Source: Burkholderia gladioli (GTDB taxonomy: Bacteria > Pseudomonadota > Gammaproteobacteria > Burkholderiales > Burkholderiaceae). From it: a DNA stretch of 64,000 nt. Location of the stretch: positions 1,860,001 through 1,924,000 of the forward strand of contig NZ_CP009322.1 of assembly GCF_000959725.1 (NCBI RefSeq). Reading direction: 5' to 3'. Shown here piece after piece: positions 26,769 to 35,595 of the stretch. The notes beneath the pieces were generated by a model. That model had not been told where the DNA came from and ran no database searches. It was given only the letters and a program-made list of their open reading frames with translations. The position numbers and the translations under genes are program-made. Position 1 is the stretch's first letter. Each line of letters starts with the position of its first letter.

Positions 26769-27614
26769 TCAACGACGGCCCGCGCCCCACTCCGCCATGT
26801 AGCGGGCCGGCGGCGCGCCGAGCGTCCTGCGAAACATCGTGACGAAGGTGCTGGCGCTCTCGTAGCCGAGTTCGTCCGCGACCTGCTGGATCGACATGCC
26901 GTTCGCCAGCCACTGCACGGCCAGCATCAGGTGGAGCTGCTGGCGCCAGCGGCCGAAGCTCATGCCGGTCTGCTCCGTGACGCGACGTGCCAGGGTGCGC
27001 TCGCTCAGGCCCGCGCGCCGCGCCCACACGCGGATCGTGCCGCGATCGGCGGGCCTGGCCATGATCGCCTCCGCGATCCCGCGCAGGCGCGTGTCGCCCG
27101 GCATCGGCAGGTGCAGCTTGCCGGCCGGCGCCAGCGCCAGTTCATCGAGCAGCAGGGTCATCAGATGCGCGGCGAGACCGCCGTCGGGATACTCGACGGG
27201 CAGGCTGGCGGAGCGGATCACCAGCTCGCGCAGCAGCGGCGTGGTCGCCAGCACGCAACAATCGGCGGGCAAGGCCCCTGCCGCCTCGGGATCGACGAAC
27301 ACCACGTAGCACTCGAGCATGCCGGCGGAAACGAACTTGTGCCGGATCCCGCCCGGGATCCAGATCGCGCTTTGCGGCGGCACGATCCAGAAGCCGCCGT
27401 CCACCTCGCAGGTGAACACGCCGCGCAGCGCCAGCAGCAGCTCGCCCTTGTGGTGCTGGTGAAATTCCATCGCCGCGCGATGGCGCAGATCGCCGGCGGG
27501 GCCGCCGTGATCCTCCAGCACGATATCGGCGGCGCCGATCGTGACCACCGGCCGCGGCACGCGATCCGGGTCCACCCAGTCGTCAAGCGAGGCAAGTCCG
27601 CTCAGGAAAGGCAT
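26769..27614 (-). CDS. AraC-family regulator with cupin sensor domain
   Basis: A 281-residue regulator with an N-terminal cupin-like sensing domain (about 40-110, FHQHHKGELLLALRG and IWIPGGIRH) and a C-terminal AraC double helix-turn-helix (about 180-278, SIQQVADELGYESASTFVTMFRRTLGAPPARY). It is divergent from the methyltransferase gene at 27771 with a 156-bp gap, so it probably controls that gene and itself. The effector is unknown. Confidence 0.88.
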   Translation of the reverse strand: MPFLSGLASLDDWVDPDRVPRPVVTIGAADIVLEDHGGPAGDLRHRAAMEFHQHHKGELLLALRGVFTCEVDGGFWIVPPQSAIWIPGGIRHKFVSAGMLECYVVFVDPEAAGALPADCCVLATTPLLRELVIRSASLPVEYPDGGLAAHLMTLLLDELALAPAGKLHLPMPGDTRLRGIAEAIMARPADRGTIRVWARRAGLSERTLARRVTEQTGMSFGRWRQQLHLMLAVQWLANGMSIQQVADELGYESASTFVTMFRRTLGAPPARYMAEWGAGRR

Positions 27615-27770
27615 GTCGATGTTCCCGCCGCGAGGGCGTTCCGGTGATTGGCAAGAATTCCATACAGTTTGGCATCTTCGCCCAATGCCGGGGCGCGTCC
27701 ACGCCCTTACGCTAGGCAGGCGATCGCAAGCGACATCCTCTCTTCGACATCATTTGGACTACTCCTCATC

Positions 27771-28466
27771 ATGAATTCATTGAACACGACCCGCGTGGCC
27801 GACACGCTGCAGCGGCTGTTCCAGCAGGCCGAACAGGCCGACCAGGCGCTGCTGGCGCAATTCGAGGCCGAGCATGCCGGCGGATCGCTCGATGACGCCC
27901 TGCGCGAGGTGTTCGCCGAGGAAGCGCGCGACCTGCAGGGCTACTATCGCGGCCTGGCCGACAACTTCCTGAACGTCACGCCGCAATACGGCCGCTTCCT
28001 CTACCAATGCGCCCGCGCGCGCAAGGCGAGGCGGATCGTGGAGTTCGGCACCTCGATGGGCATCTCGACGCTGCATCTGGCGGCCGCGCTGCGCGACAAC
28101 GGCGGCGGGCGGCTGATCGGCACCGAGCTGGAAGCGGGCAAGGCCGCCCGGGCGCGCGCCAACCTCGAGGCCGCGGGGCTCGACGACCTGGTCGAGATCC
28201 GCGTGGGCGACGCGCGGCAGACGCTTGCCGAACTCGACGGCGAGATCGACCTGGTGCTGCTCGACGGCGCCTTCAGCCTGTACCTGCCGATCCTGACGCT
28301 GCTGGAGCCGCACCTGGCGCCGGGCACGCCGATCCTGGCGGAGAATGCCGTCGAGCGGGGCAACGCCTACCTCGACTACGTCCGCGACCCGGCCAACAGC
28401 TATCTGTCCCAGCCGATCCCGATCAGCGAGGGCCGCGGCAACGAACTGAGCGTCGCGACCTGGTGA
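27771..28466 (+). CDS. Class I SAM-dependent O-methyltransferase-like protein
   Basis: A 231-residue cytoplasmic protein with a helical N-terminal part (1-80) and a Rossmann methyltransferase core. Motif I is VEFGTSMGIS (about 92-101), the acidic end of strand 2 is IGTELE and motif IV is DLVLLDGAF. This is the layout of O-methyltransferase family 3 (catechol/caffeoyl-CoA type). The ATG at 27771 gives a natural N-terminus, though its ribosome site is weak. Regulation by the divergent AraC protein is likely. Substrate unknown. Confidence 0.8.
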   Translation: MNSLNTTRVADTLQRLFQQAEQADQALLAQFEAEHAGGSLDDALREVFAEEARDLQGYYRGLADNFLNVTPQYGRFLYQCARARKARRIVEFGTSMGISTLHLAAALRDNGGGRLIGTELEAGKAARARANLEAAGLDDLVEIRVGDARQTLAELDGEIDLVLLDGAFSLYLPILTLLEPHLAPGTPILAENAVERGNAYLDYVRDPANSYLSQPIPISEGRGNELSVATW

Positions 28467-28615
28467 TGACGTTCCAGGCCGGGCCGATATTGCATCGATA
28501 ATCGAATGAACCGGTTTTCCGGGGCACCGGATCCCGGTTCGGCGCCTAATCTAAAGGCTCGTGCTTGCCGGCGAGCAAACCGAACCCGCCGCAACCGTCA
28601 ACCTGGAGACCCGCC

Positions 28616-29383
28616 ATGCCGCTGAATCCGCTGCGCCGCGCCCTGTGGCTGCTGCCGCTCTCGATCCTGCTCGGCAACACCGCCTCGGCGCAGAGCTGCA
28701 TCTCGACGCAATACGGCGCGCTCGCGCAAGGCAGCTACACGATCCAGAACGACGAATGGGGCCTGGCCAACAACCCCGGCGGCTGGCAGCAGGTCTGCAC
28801 CGGCAGCGCCGCCGGCAACAGCTGGTCGTCGACCTGGTGGTGGGCCACCGGCAGCGGCGGGATCAAGTCCTACCCGAGCATCTATCGCGGCTGGCAGATG
28901 GGCGCCTGGTCGCCCGACCCGGGCGGCTTTCCGGTCCAGGTGTCGAGCCAGGCGCCGCTGCCCACCCAGGTCAGCTACAGCATGAGCGGCAACAACCAGT
29001 ACGACGCGGCCTACGACCTGTTCTTCTCGCCCTCGACCAACCCCGGCTCGCCCTCGGGCGAGATGATGGTCTGGCTTGCCTACTCGGGCAATCGGCCGGC
29101 CGGCAACCTGGTGGCTTCCGGCGTGACGCTGGGCGGCATGGACGGCAGTTGGGACGTCTACCAGGGCAGCAACGGCTGGCCGGTGTGGAGCTTCGTGCGC
29201 ACCGCGCAGACCACCAGCTTCAGCGGCAAGCTCCAGCCCTTCATCTATTACCTTGCCTACACCAAGGGCTGGCTGAACCCGAGCTGGTACACGCTGAACA
29301 CCCAGTTCGGCGTCGAGGTGATCCAGAGCAACGGCGCCAACGGCTCGGTGAACGTCAGCAGCTTCAGCGCCTCGGCACGCTAG
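28616..29383 (+). CDS. Secreted GH12 endo-beta-1,4-glucanase
   Basis: A 255-residue protein with a signal peptide (cut near TASAQS, residue 25-26) and a complete glycoside hydrolase family 12 jelly-roll. The nucleophile is E149 in GEMMVWL and the acid/base E234 in FGVEVI; NDEWGL, SYPSIYRGW and FIYYLAYTKGWL are family blocks. The enzyme should cut cellulose or xyloglucan outside the cell with retention of configuration. No carbohydrate-binding module is attached. GGAGA lies 7-8 bases before the ATG. It is a plausible plant cell-wall-degrading factor. Confidence 0.88.
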   Translation: MPLNPLRRALWLLPLSILLGNTASAQSCISTQYGALAQGSYTIQNDEWGLANNPGGWQQVCTGSAAGNSWSSTWWWATGSGGIKSYPSIYRGWQMGAWSPDPGGFPVQVSSQAPLPTQVSYSMSGNNQYDAAYDLFFSPSTNPGSPSGEMMVWLAYSGNRPAGNLVASGVTLGGMDGSWDVYQGSNGWPVWSFVRTAQTTSFSGKLQPFIYYLAYTKGWLNPSWYTLNTQFGVEVIQSNGANGSVNVSSFSASAR

Positions 29384-29430
29384 GTATCGCGCTTTTCACC
29401 AAGCCGACGAATCTTTCATTTTTATTTCGC

Positions 29431-29454
29431 AATCCCTGCCCCAAAACAGGGATT
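29431..29454. repeat. Inverted repeat between the GH12 and MFS genes
   Basis: AATCCCTG-CCCCAAAA-CAGGGATT, a perfect 8-bp inverted repeat, lies 48 bp after the GH12 stop and 114 bp before the MFS start. It could be a weak terminator or an operator for the MFS gene; no T-run follows on the plus strand. Confidence 0.5.
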
Positions 29455-29567
29455 CGCATCGAGTTTTCAAACGACAGGCACAATATGCGTCGGCGACGCC
29501 TCCGCGCCGCCGTTCGCCAGCCGAACGGTCCCGGCCCGCGCCGCCGCTCCGCCCTCTCGATGCCGTC

Positions 29568-30830
29568 ATGAACCACGATACTGCCAGCCGTAGCGTCACC
29601 GCCCCGCGCGCGACGAACTCACCCCGTTTCCTGCTGTTCCTGATCTGCCTGTTCGCCTCCGCCGGGCAGCTCGCGATCGACATCTACGTGCCCGCCCTGC
29701 CGGCCATGGCGCATTTCTTCTCGACCTCGCCGCAGGCGATCCAGTCGAGCGTATCGGGCTACATGGCGGCCTACGCGCTGGGCCAGCTGATCTTCGGCCC
29801 GGTGGCCGACGCCTATGGACGCAAGCGCGTGCTCGCCTTCGGCCTGGTGATCTACACCATCGGCTGCCTGCTCTCGCTGGGCGCGCCGAACCTGGAAACC
29901 TTCATCCTGGCGCGCTGCCTGCAGGGCTTCGGCATCGCCACCACCAACCTGCTGGCCAAGGCGATCATCACCGATTCGTTCTCCGGCCAGGCGCTGATGC
30001 ATGCCTTCACCTACATGTCGATCGCCTGGGGGCTGGCGCCGATCATCGCGCCCGTGATCGGCGCGCACCTGCAGGAATGGTTCGGCTGGAAGGCCTGCCT
30101 GGTGTTCCTGCTGGTCTATTCGCTGATCATGTGGGCGCTGCTGTGGCGCTATCGCGAGACCCTGCCCAAACCGGTGAAGCTGGAGCCGCGCACGCTGGTG
30201 ACGAATGCCGGCAAGGTGCTGTCGAGCCCGGTGTTCCAGAGCTGCTTCCTGGCGCAGGGCGTGTGCTACAGCATCCTGCTGGTGTTCAACATCATCGGGC
30301 CGTTCATGGTGCAGAGCACGCTGCACAAGCCGCCCACCTACTTCGGCTACCTGGCGCTGGCGATCGGCGCGATGTACTTCTTCGGCGGCCTGTCGAACCG
30401 GATCCACAGCGCGGCGCTGCCGACTTCGGAGCAGCGCCTGCGCATCGGCGCCTATGTGATGGCCGCGGCCTCGGTGGCGATGCTGGTGTTCGCGCTGACC
30501 ATCGGCCTGCGCGTCTGGACCCTGGCGCTGCCGGTGTTGGTGATGGGCTTCTGCGCCGGCGCGATGTACCCGACGCTGATGGCCAAGGGCAACTCGCTGT
30601 TCCCGCATATCGCCGGGCTGACCAGCGCGATCCTCGGCTGCGCGCTGCTGCTGGTGTCCTCGGCGATGATGGGGCTGGCCGGCTTCGTGTCGGTGCGCGA
30701 GCTCACGCCGCTGGCGGTGTTCTTCGTGATCCTCGCCGTGGTGGTGGTGGTGATGGTCGGCAAGCTGCTGCGCCACCTGGCCCGGGCCACGCCGCCGCAG
30801 CCGGTGGCCTGCCGCGGCGAGACGGCCTGA
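29568..30830 (+). CDS. MFS multidrug exporter, Bcr/CflA family
   Basis: A 420-residue twelve-helix drug:H+ antiporter. The first helix carries DIYVPALPAM, typical of Bcr/CflA proteins, followed by the loop 2-3 motif GPVADAYGRKRVL and the helix 5 region AIAWGLAPIIAPVIGAHLQ-like segment at about 143-163. It should export a small amphipathic compound through the inner membrane. The next gene starts 20 bp after its stop on the same strand, so they may be co-transcribed although their functions are unrelated. Confidence 0.85.
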   Translation: MNHDTASRSVTAPRATNSPRFLLFLICLFASAGQLAIDIYVPALPAMAHFFSTSPQAIQSSVSGYMAAYALGQLIFGPVADAYGRKRVLAFGLVIYTIGCLLSLGAPNLETFILARCLQGFGIATTNLLAKAIITDSFSGQALMHAFTYMSIAWGLAPIIAPVIGAHLQEWFGWKACLVFLLVYSLIMWALLWRYRETLPKPVKLEPRTLVTNAGKVLSSPVFQSCFLAQGVCYSILLVFNIIGPFMVQSTLHKPPTYFGYLALAIGAMYFFGGLSNRIHSAALPTSEQRLRIGAYVMAAASVAMLVFALTIGLRVWTLALPVLVMGFCAGAMYPTLMAKGNSLFPHIAGLTSAILGCALLLVSSAMMGLAGFVSVRELTPLAVFFVILAVVVVVMVGKLLRHLARATPPQPVACRGETA

Positions 30831-30849
30831 GCCGGCCGCCCGCTGCGGC

Positions 30850-31497
30850 ATGAGTTCGCGAACCAACGCACAACGCTGGCCAGGCAAGCGGCTCGCTCGC
30901 GATTTTTTCCTGCGCAGCCCGCTGGAAGTCGCACCGCAACTGCTCAACAAGGTGCTGGCCGCGGCCGATGGCCGGGCCGGCCGCATCGTCGAGGTGGAGG
31001 CCTATCTCGGCGCGATCGATCCGGCCGCGCATACCTATCGCGGCAAGACCCGGCGCAACGCCACCATGTTCGGGCCACCGGGGCACATGTATGTCTACTT
31101 CACCTACGGCATGCACTGGTGCGCCAACTGCGTGTGCGGCCCCGAGGGCGACGGCAGCGGCGTGCTGATCCGCGCGCTGGAACCGCTGCATGGGCTGGAT
31201 GCGATGCGCGCGGCGCGTGGCGAGCGGATTCGCGATCGGGATCTGTGTCGCGGGCCGGCACGGCTCACGCAGGCGCTGGCGATCACCGGCGCCCAGGATG
31301 GAGTCGATCTGATACGCGCCGACGAGGGGTTCGCGGTGGTGGACGACGGCACCGCGCCGCCGGAAAACCCGGCTTGCAGCACGCGGATCGGGATCAGCGT
31401 CGCGAAGGATTTTCCGTGGCGGTGGAGCGTGCCGGGGAGCCGATTCGTGTCGGGAACGGCGGTGGCGAATGGGGGCTCGGGGATGGCTTCGGCGTAG
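30850..31497 (+). CDS. 3-methyladenine DNA glycosylase, AAG/MPG family
   Basis: A 215-residue base-excision repair enzyme that removes alkylated purines. The AAG fold is shown by RIVEVEAYLG (catalytic Glu at 50, following human E125), HTYRGKTRRNATMF and MYVYFTYGMHWCANCV. Late RGPARLTQALAI is also a family block. Length matches bacterial members. The C-terminal 20 residues are low-complexity. It is converging on the hydrolase at 31543. Confidence 0.9.
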   Translation: MSSRTNAQRWPGKRLARDFFLRSPLEVAPQLLNKVLAAADGRAGRIVEVEAYLGAIDPAAHTYRGKTRRNATMFGPPGHMYVYFTYGMHWCANCVCGPEGDGSGVLIRALEPLHGLDAMRAARGERIRDRDLCRGPARLTQALAITGAQDGVDLIRADEGFAVVDDGTAPPENPACSTRIGISVAKDFPWRWSVPGSRFVSGTAVANGGSGMASA

Positions 31498-31542
31498 CGA
31501 AGCACACGCCACGCCGCCCACGCCCGCCCCTCGCCCGCGCCC

Positions 31543-32346
31543 TTACTTCCCCGCCCCCTCGCCGCGCACCCGCTCGGCCGCCGCCACGATGGCATCGGCC
31601 ACCGCCCGCGGCTGGCTCAGCATCTCCACATGGCTGGCGCCCACGCGCGTAACCGTCGCGCCGATCCGCTCGGCCATCCGCTGCTGCAGCTTCGGATCGA
31701 TCATCATGTCCCGGGTCGCCACCACGAAGCTCGACGGCTTGTCGTGCCAGGCCGCCTGCGTGACCTTGTCCTCGATGCAACCACCGAACCAGGGCCCCTG
31801 CGTGGCCGCCACGACATCCTGCTCGGCACGCGGCAGGTCGGATGCGAAATCCTCGTGGATCGCCTTGTCCGAGAGCGTCATGAAACCCGCCGAATCCTTG
31901 CGCAGCTCGCCCACCCAGGCCGGCGGCGGCGCATCCTTGGTCAGGTCGGCGATCGACTGGCCGTTGTCGGGCGCGAAGGCCGCCACGTAGACCAGCGACT
32001 TGACCTTCTCCTCGTTGCCCGCCTGGCTGATCACCACGCCGGCCCAGGAATGGCCGACCAGCACCACCGGCCCGTCCTGCTGCTCGATCACGCGCCGGGT
32101 GGCCGCCACGTCGTCGGCCAGCGAGCTGAGCGGATTCTGCACCGCCACCACGTGCAGGCCGCGGGCCTCCAGCAGCGGAATCACCTTGCTCCAGCTCGAG
32201 CCGTCGGCGAACGCGCCGTGCACCAGCACGACATTGGTGCCCTTGAGGTCGGCCACCGGCGCGGCGCTCGCCACGCCGGTCGCGCCCGCGAACACACCGC
32301 CGGCCAGCGCGGCCGAGATCAGCATCCCCTTGATCGAAACCTTCAT
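31543..32346 (-). CDS. Exported alpha/beta hydrolase
   Basis: A 267-residue protein with a Sec signal peptide (cut near ASAAP, residue about 29) and a compact alpha/beta hydrolase fold. It has the oxyanion HGAFADGSSW, the nucleophile elbow GHSWAG and a C-terminal histidine in GASHVEMLSQP. This is the salicylate-esterase/hydroxynitrile-lyase-like group common in Burkholderia, with no ester specificity predictable. GGGGGAG precedes the ATG. A small DUF4148 gene lies upstream on the same strand (94 bp), possibly in one transcript. Confidence 0.8.
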   Translation of the reverse strand: MKVSIKGMLISAALAGGVFAGATGVASAAPVADLKGTNVVLVHGAFADGSSWSKVIPLLEARGLHVVAVQNPLSSLADDVAATRRVIEQQDGPVVLVGHSWAGVVISQAGNEEKVKSLVYVAAFAPDNGQSIADLTKDAPPPAWVGELRKDSAGFMTLSDKAIHEDFASDLPRAEQDVVAATQGPWFGGCIEDKVTQAAWHDKPSSFVVATRDMMIDPKLQQRMAERIGATVTRVGASHVEMLSQPRAVADAIVAAAERVRGEGAGK

Positions 32347-32440
32347 CGTTACTCCCCCTTCCATGGATTGTCGAAATAAGTCGTGAACGGCGAATGCCTG
32401 CGCCGCCGAAGCGGCAGGCGCCAGGCCAACCGCCCTTGCA

Positions 32441-32782
32441 TCAGGAATGCGCGTACACCGCACCGAAGCCCGGCACCTCGTCGCGCGCCGCCTGCGATCG
32501 AACCGTCGCGCGACGATGCGCGGCCGGCTTCGGCGCGCGCTCGTCGTCGGCATCGAACTGCGACAGCGACGGGCTGTTCTGGTCGCTGCGCACACGCACC
32601 AGCGCGGCCTGCAGGTCCAGCGGGTATTGCGCGTCGTAGCCCGCCGGGTGGTAGCCGGCCTGCTCGACGCGGACCAGGTCGGCGCGCACCTCGGCGCGCG
32701 TCAGGCCCGGCGTGCTGCCGGCGAACGACAGCACGGGCGTGCAGGCAAGCGCGGCAAGGACGAGCAATCGGGTGGTGTTCAT
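32441..32782 (-). CDS. DUF4148-family exported protein, long form
   Basis: A 113-residue protein with a signal peptide (cut near SFAGS, residue 21-22) and the DUF4148 motif LTRAEVRADLVRVEQAGYHP. The C-terminal half (DERAPKPAAHRRATVRS) is basic and divergent. AGGAGA lies before the ATG at 32782. It is a distant paralog of the tandem DUF4148 genes at 37820-38671. The role of this periplasmic family is unknown. Confidence 0.78.
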   Translation of the reverse strand: MNTTRLLVLAALACTPVLSFAGSTPGLTRAEVRADLVRVEQAGYHPAGYDAQYPLDLQAALVRVRSDQNSPSLSQFDADDERAPKPAAHRRATVRSQAARDEVPGFGAVYAHS

Positions 32783-32974
32783 GCGTTTCTCCTGATATCG
32801 GGCGATGGATTGCGGGGTTCGGCAGCGGCGCATTCCGCGTGTCGTCCGCATGAAGCCATTTGAACCGCCGGACGTATCCGGAATGTTTCCGCACGGGGCC
32901 TGCCGTGCAAGCCAGTTTTTCCACGGCGGCCCCGGATACGAAACGCTACAAATCCACCGCCCGATCGGGCCGGG

Positions 32975-34252
32975 TCAGGCGTTGCGCAGCGGCCGGAAAC
33001 CGGCCCGCACTTCCTGCGCGAACAGCAGCGGTTCTTCCCAGGCCGCGAAGTGGCCGCCCTTGTCGACCTCGTTGAAATAGATCAGCTTGTGATAGGCGCG
33101 CTCGGCCCAACTGCGCGGCGCCTGGTAGATCTCGCCCGGGAACACCGTGATCGCGGTCGGCAGGGAGATGTCGACGGCATTGAAGTTGTTCGAATGGTCT
33201 TCCCAGTAGATCTGCGCGGCCGAGGTGGCCGAGTCGGTCAGCCAATACAGCGAGATGTCGTCAAGGATCTCGTCGCGCGTCAGCGAGCGCTCGGGCACGC
33301 CGCCGCTGTAGGTCCATTGCGAGATCTTGTCGTACATCCACGCGGCCTGGCCCGAGGGCGAATCGGCCAGCGCGTAGCCGACCGTCTGCGGGCGCGTGAC
33401 CATCATCGCCGAGTAGCCGCAGTTGTCGCGATAGAAGGTGCCGAGCTTGTCGTAGGCGGCCTTCTCCTTCGGCGACAGCCCGGCCGGCGCCGGCGCGTCG
33501 AGCTGCAGCAGCCTGGCGATCTCGGGCGGCACGGTGGCCGGCATGTTCACGTGGATGCCGACCAGCCCCTTGACCTTCTGCATCGCCATGCGATGCGAGA
33601 CCACCGAGCCGCAGTCGCCGCCCTGCGAAACGAAGCGCGTGTAGCCCAGGCGCGCCATCAGCTCGCCCCAGGCGCGCGCGATATGGTCCGAGCCCCAGCC
33701 GGTCCTGGTCGGCTTGCCCGAGAAACCGAAACCGGGCAGCGACGGCACCACCACATGGAAGGCATCGTCGGCGCTCGCGCCATATGCCGTCGGGTCCGAC
33801 AAGGGGCCGATCGCCTTCAGCAGCTCGAAGATCGAGCCGGGCCAGCCGTGCGTCATGATCAGCGGCATCGCGTTCTCGTGGCGCGAGCGCACGTGGATGA
33901 ACTGGATATCGAGCCCGTCGATCTCGGTCACGAACATCGGGAAGCCGTTCAGCTTGGCCTCGCCCTTGCGCCAGTCGTAGTCGGTGCCCCAGTACTGGAT
34001 CAGCTGCTGCATGCGCGCGAGGCGCACGCCCTGCGATTCGTCGGCCACGGTCTCGCGCGACGGCCAGCGCGTGGCGGCGATGCGGCGGCGCAGTTCGACC
34101 AGGTCGGCATCGGGCACGCGGGCGCTGAAGGGGCGAATCGCGGTATTGCCCGCGGCCGCGCGCGCCGCGGCGGGCAGCATGCCCAGCGCGCCGGCCGCGG
34201 CCGATGCCGCGAGCAGGTGGCGCCGCATCGGGGAAAACTCGGAGTGAGACAT
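32975..34252 (-). CDS. Exported epoxide hydrolase (EHN domain)
   Basis: A 425-residue protein with a Tat-like leader (MRRHLLAASAAAGALGM, with two arginines but not the full motif), an N-terminal epoxide hydrolase cap region (about 38-150) and an alpha/beta hydrolase core. HGWPGS (135-140) is the oxyanion motif, D213 in GGDCGS the nucleophile and the His in KGGHFAAWEEP the general base. It should open epoxides to diols, in the periplasm if exported. It is divergent from the DUF3331 gene. Confidence 0.85.
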   Translation of the reverse strand: MSHSEFSPMRRHLLAASAAAGALGMLPAAARAAAGNTAIRPFSARVPDADLVELRRRIAATRWPSRETVADESQGVRLARMQQLIQYWGTDYDWRKGEAKLNGFPMFVTEIDGLDIQFIHVRSRHENAMPLIMTHGWPGSIFELLKAIGPLSDPTAYGASADDAFHVVVPSLPGFGFSGKPTRTGWGSDHIARAWGELMARLGYTRFVSQGGDCGSVVSHRMAMQKVKGLVGIHVNMPATVPPEIARLLQLDAPAPAGLSPKEKAAYDKLGTFYRDNCGYSAMMVTRPQTVGYALADSPSGQAAWMYDKISQWTYSGGVPERSLTRDEILDDISLYWLTDSATSAAQIYWEDHSNNFNAVDISLPTAITVFPGEIYQAPRSWAERAYHKLIYFNEVDKGGHFAAWEEPLLFAQEVRAGFRPLRNA

Positions 34253-34798
34253 GGTTCTTATCCTTGTTCCAGTGGTTGATCAGACCGCGTCGCCGGCTCG
34301 TCGCGATGCCGGCTGGCCGTGGCGGTGACAGCCATTGGAAAGATTCAATGTATCGGGCATGTGTGCGTCATGTACCGCTTTGTATCCGCCCGACCGAAAC
34401 GCTGAGTTTTCCTGATCTTTTTCGTTTCGCCTTTACGCCTTGGCCGCGTACACGACACGCCGACGCCGCCAGGGAATTCCCTTGCGCGACAGTCACCTGC
34501 ATGCGGCACGCCGGGCGCCGTCGCGCGCCATTCGCGCGCGCGGCTTCGCACGGCCGCGCAATGCCGCTCATACGAAGGTATTAAGGCCTCGATATCAATG
34601 CATGGGAAGCGGCAGATGCAGGTCTCATGGAATCGGGATAGGTGCCGCCGCTATGCTTTTTCCCATCGGTTCACCTGCTGCTGCCGATCGATTCCGGCTC
34701 GCCCGGAACCGCCCGGCAAGTGCGCCGCCACCTTGACGACGCCAACGCGATCCGGCCCGCCCGGCTCGCCCCCGCCCCTGACGACTGGAGAGATATCG
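34253..34798. other. Divergent intergenic region with no gene seen
   Basis: A 546-bp stretch between the epoxide hydrolase and DUF3331 genes. Several short frames occur on both strands, none with a ribosome site or recognisable product. It presumably holds two promoters. CTGGAGAG just before 34799 is the ribosome site of the plus-strand gene. Confidence 0.4.
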
Positions 34799-35299
34799 AT
34801 GATGCCGACCGCCCATGAACTGCCCGGTCTCGCCTGTGACGACATCGCGGCGCGCGCGCTGCTCGACATGCTGTTCCCGCCCGTGGGCGGTCTGCCGGCG
34901 CGCCCGGCACGGCGCCGCGCCGCACGTCCGGCACGCGACGAGGCCGCCGCCGCGCGCGAATGTCCGTTCGACGCGCGCCTGTGCCCGGATCATGTCGCCG
35001 TGATCGACCGGCCCTCGCCGGGCTCGATCACGGTGACCTGGAGCGATCCGCGCTTCGGCAAGCATTCCGAACAGATCTGGCATACCGCGCTGTCGCACGG
35101 CCCCGCCGTCTGCGCCTTGACCGGCCGCGAGATCCCGCGCGGCAGCCGCGTGTTCCGGCCGCGCAAGCGCGATGCCAACGAACCGGCCGACTACCCGTGG
35201 ATGATCCTGTCCTCGGTGATCGACGCCGGCATCGAGTTGCCGATCGCGAACGCGGCCTGCCGCCGCCAGGCCGGCGCCCTGCTCGGGCAGGTCCGCTGA
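34799..35299 (+). CDS. DUF3331-family protein
   Basis: A 166-residue cytoplasmic protein. The first 60 residues are Arg/Ala-rich, and the core has the DUF3331 pattern: SITVTWSDPRFGKHSEQIW, CALTGREIPRGSRVFRPR and PWMILSSVIDA. The CALTG and later AACRR cysteines may bind metal or be structural. Two ATGs are adjacent; GGAGAG is seven bases before the first. The family is Burkholderia-centred and of unknown function. A T-tailed hairpin follows at 35390. Confidence 0.75.
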   Translation: MMPTAHELPGLACDDIAARALLDMLFPPVGGLPARPARRRAARPARDEAAAARECPFDARLCPDHVAVIDRPSPGSITVTWSDPRFGKHSEQIWHTALSHGPAVCALTGREIPRGSRVFRPRKRDANEPADYPWMILSSVIDAGIELPIANAACRRQAGALLGQVR

Positions 35300-35389
35300 C
35301 AAGCAGGCAGACGGGCCCCAAGGCCCGCGGATGACCCGGCAAGTCTCCTGCCGGGCCCGGCGCGTGTTCGTGCCGGCGCCCGGATTTCG

Positions 35390-35424
35390 CGGGCGCTCCC
35401 TCCACCGAGGCAAGCGCCCGTTTT
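35390..35424 (+). terminator. Terminator of the DUF3331 gene
   Basis: CGGGCGCT (35390-35397) pairs with AGCGCCCG (35413-35420) across a 15-base loop and is followed by TTTT. A smaller stem CCCGGCA/TGCCGGG (35335-35355) lies just upstream. Confidence 0.7.
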
Positions 35425-35595
35425 GTATCCCAGTGTGTATCGCACGCCGCCCGTTACAGACGCTTGCGCAAATCCCGCGCGGCGGACAAGCCCCGGATAC
35501 ACCGGTGAGCTGAAATCCTTCCCGTGTCCTCCCTGCCTCGCGCGGCCCGCCCCGGCGCCCGCCGCGCGACCACCGACCTCGACCCGGATCCGATC

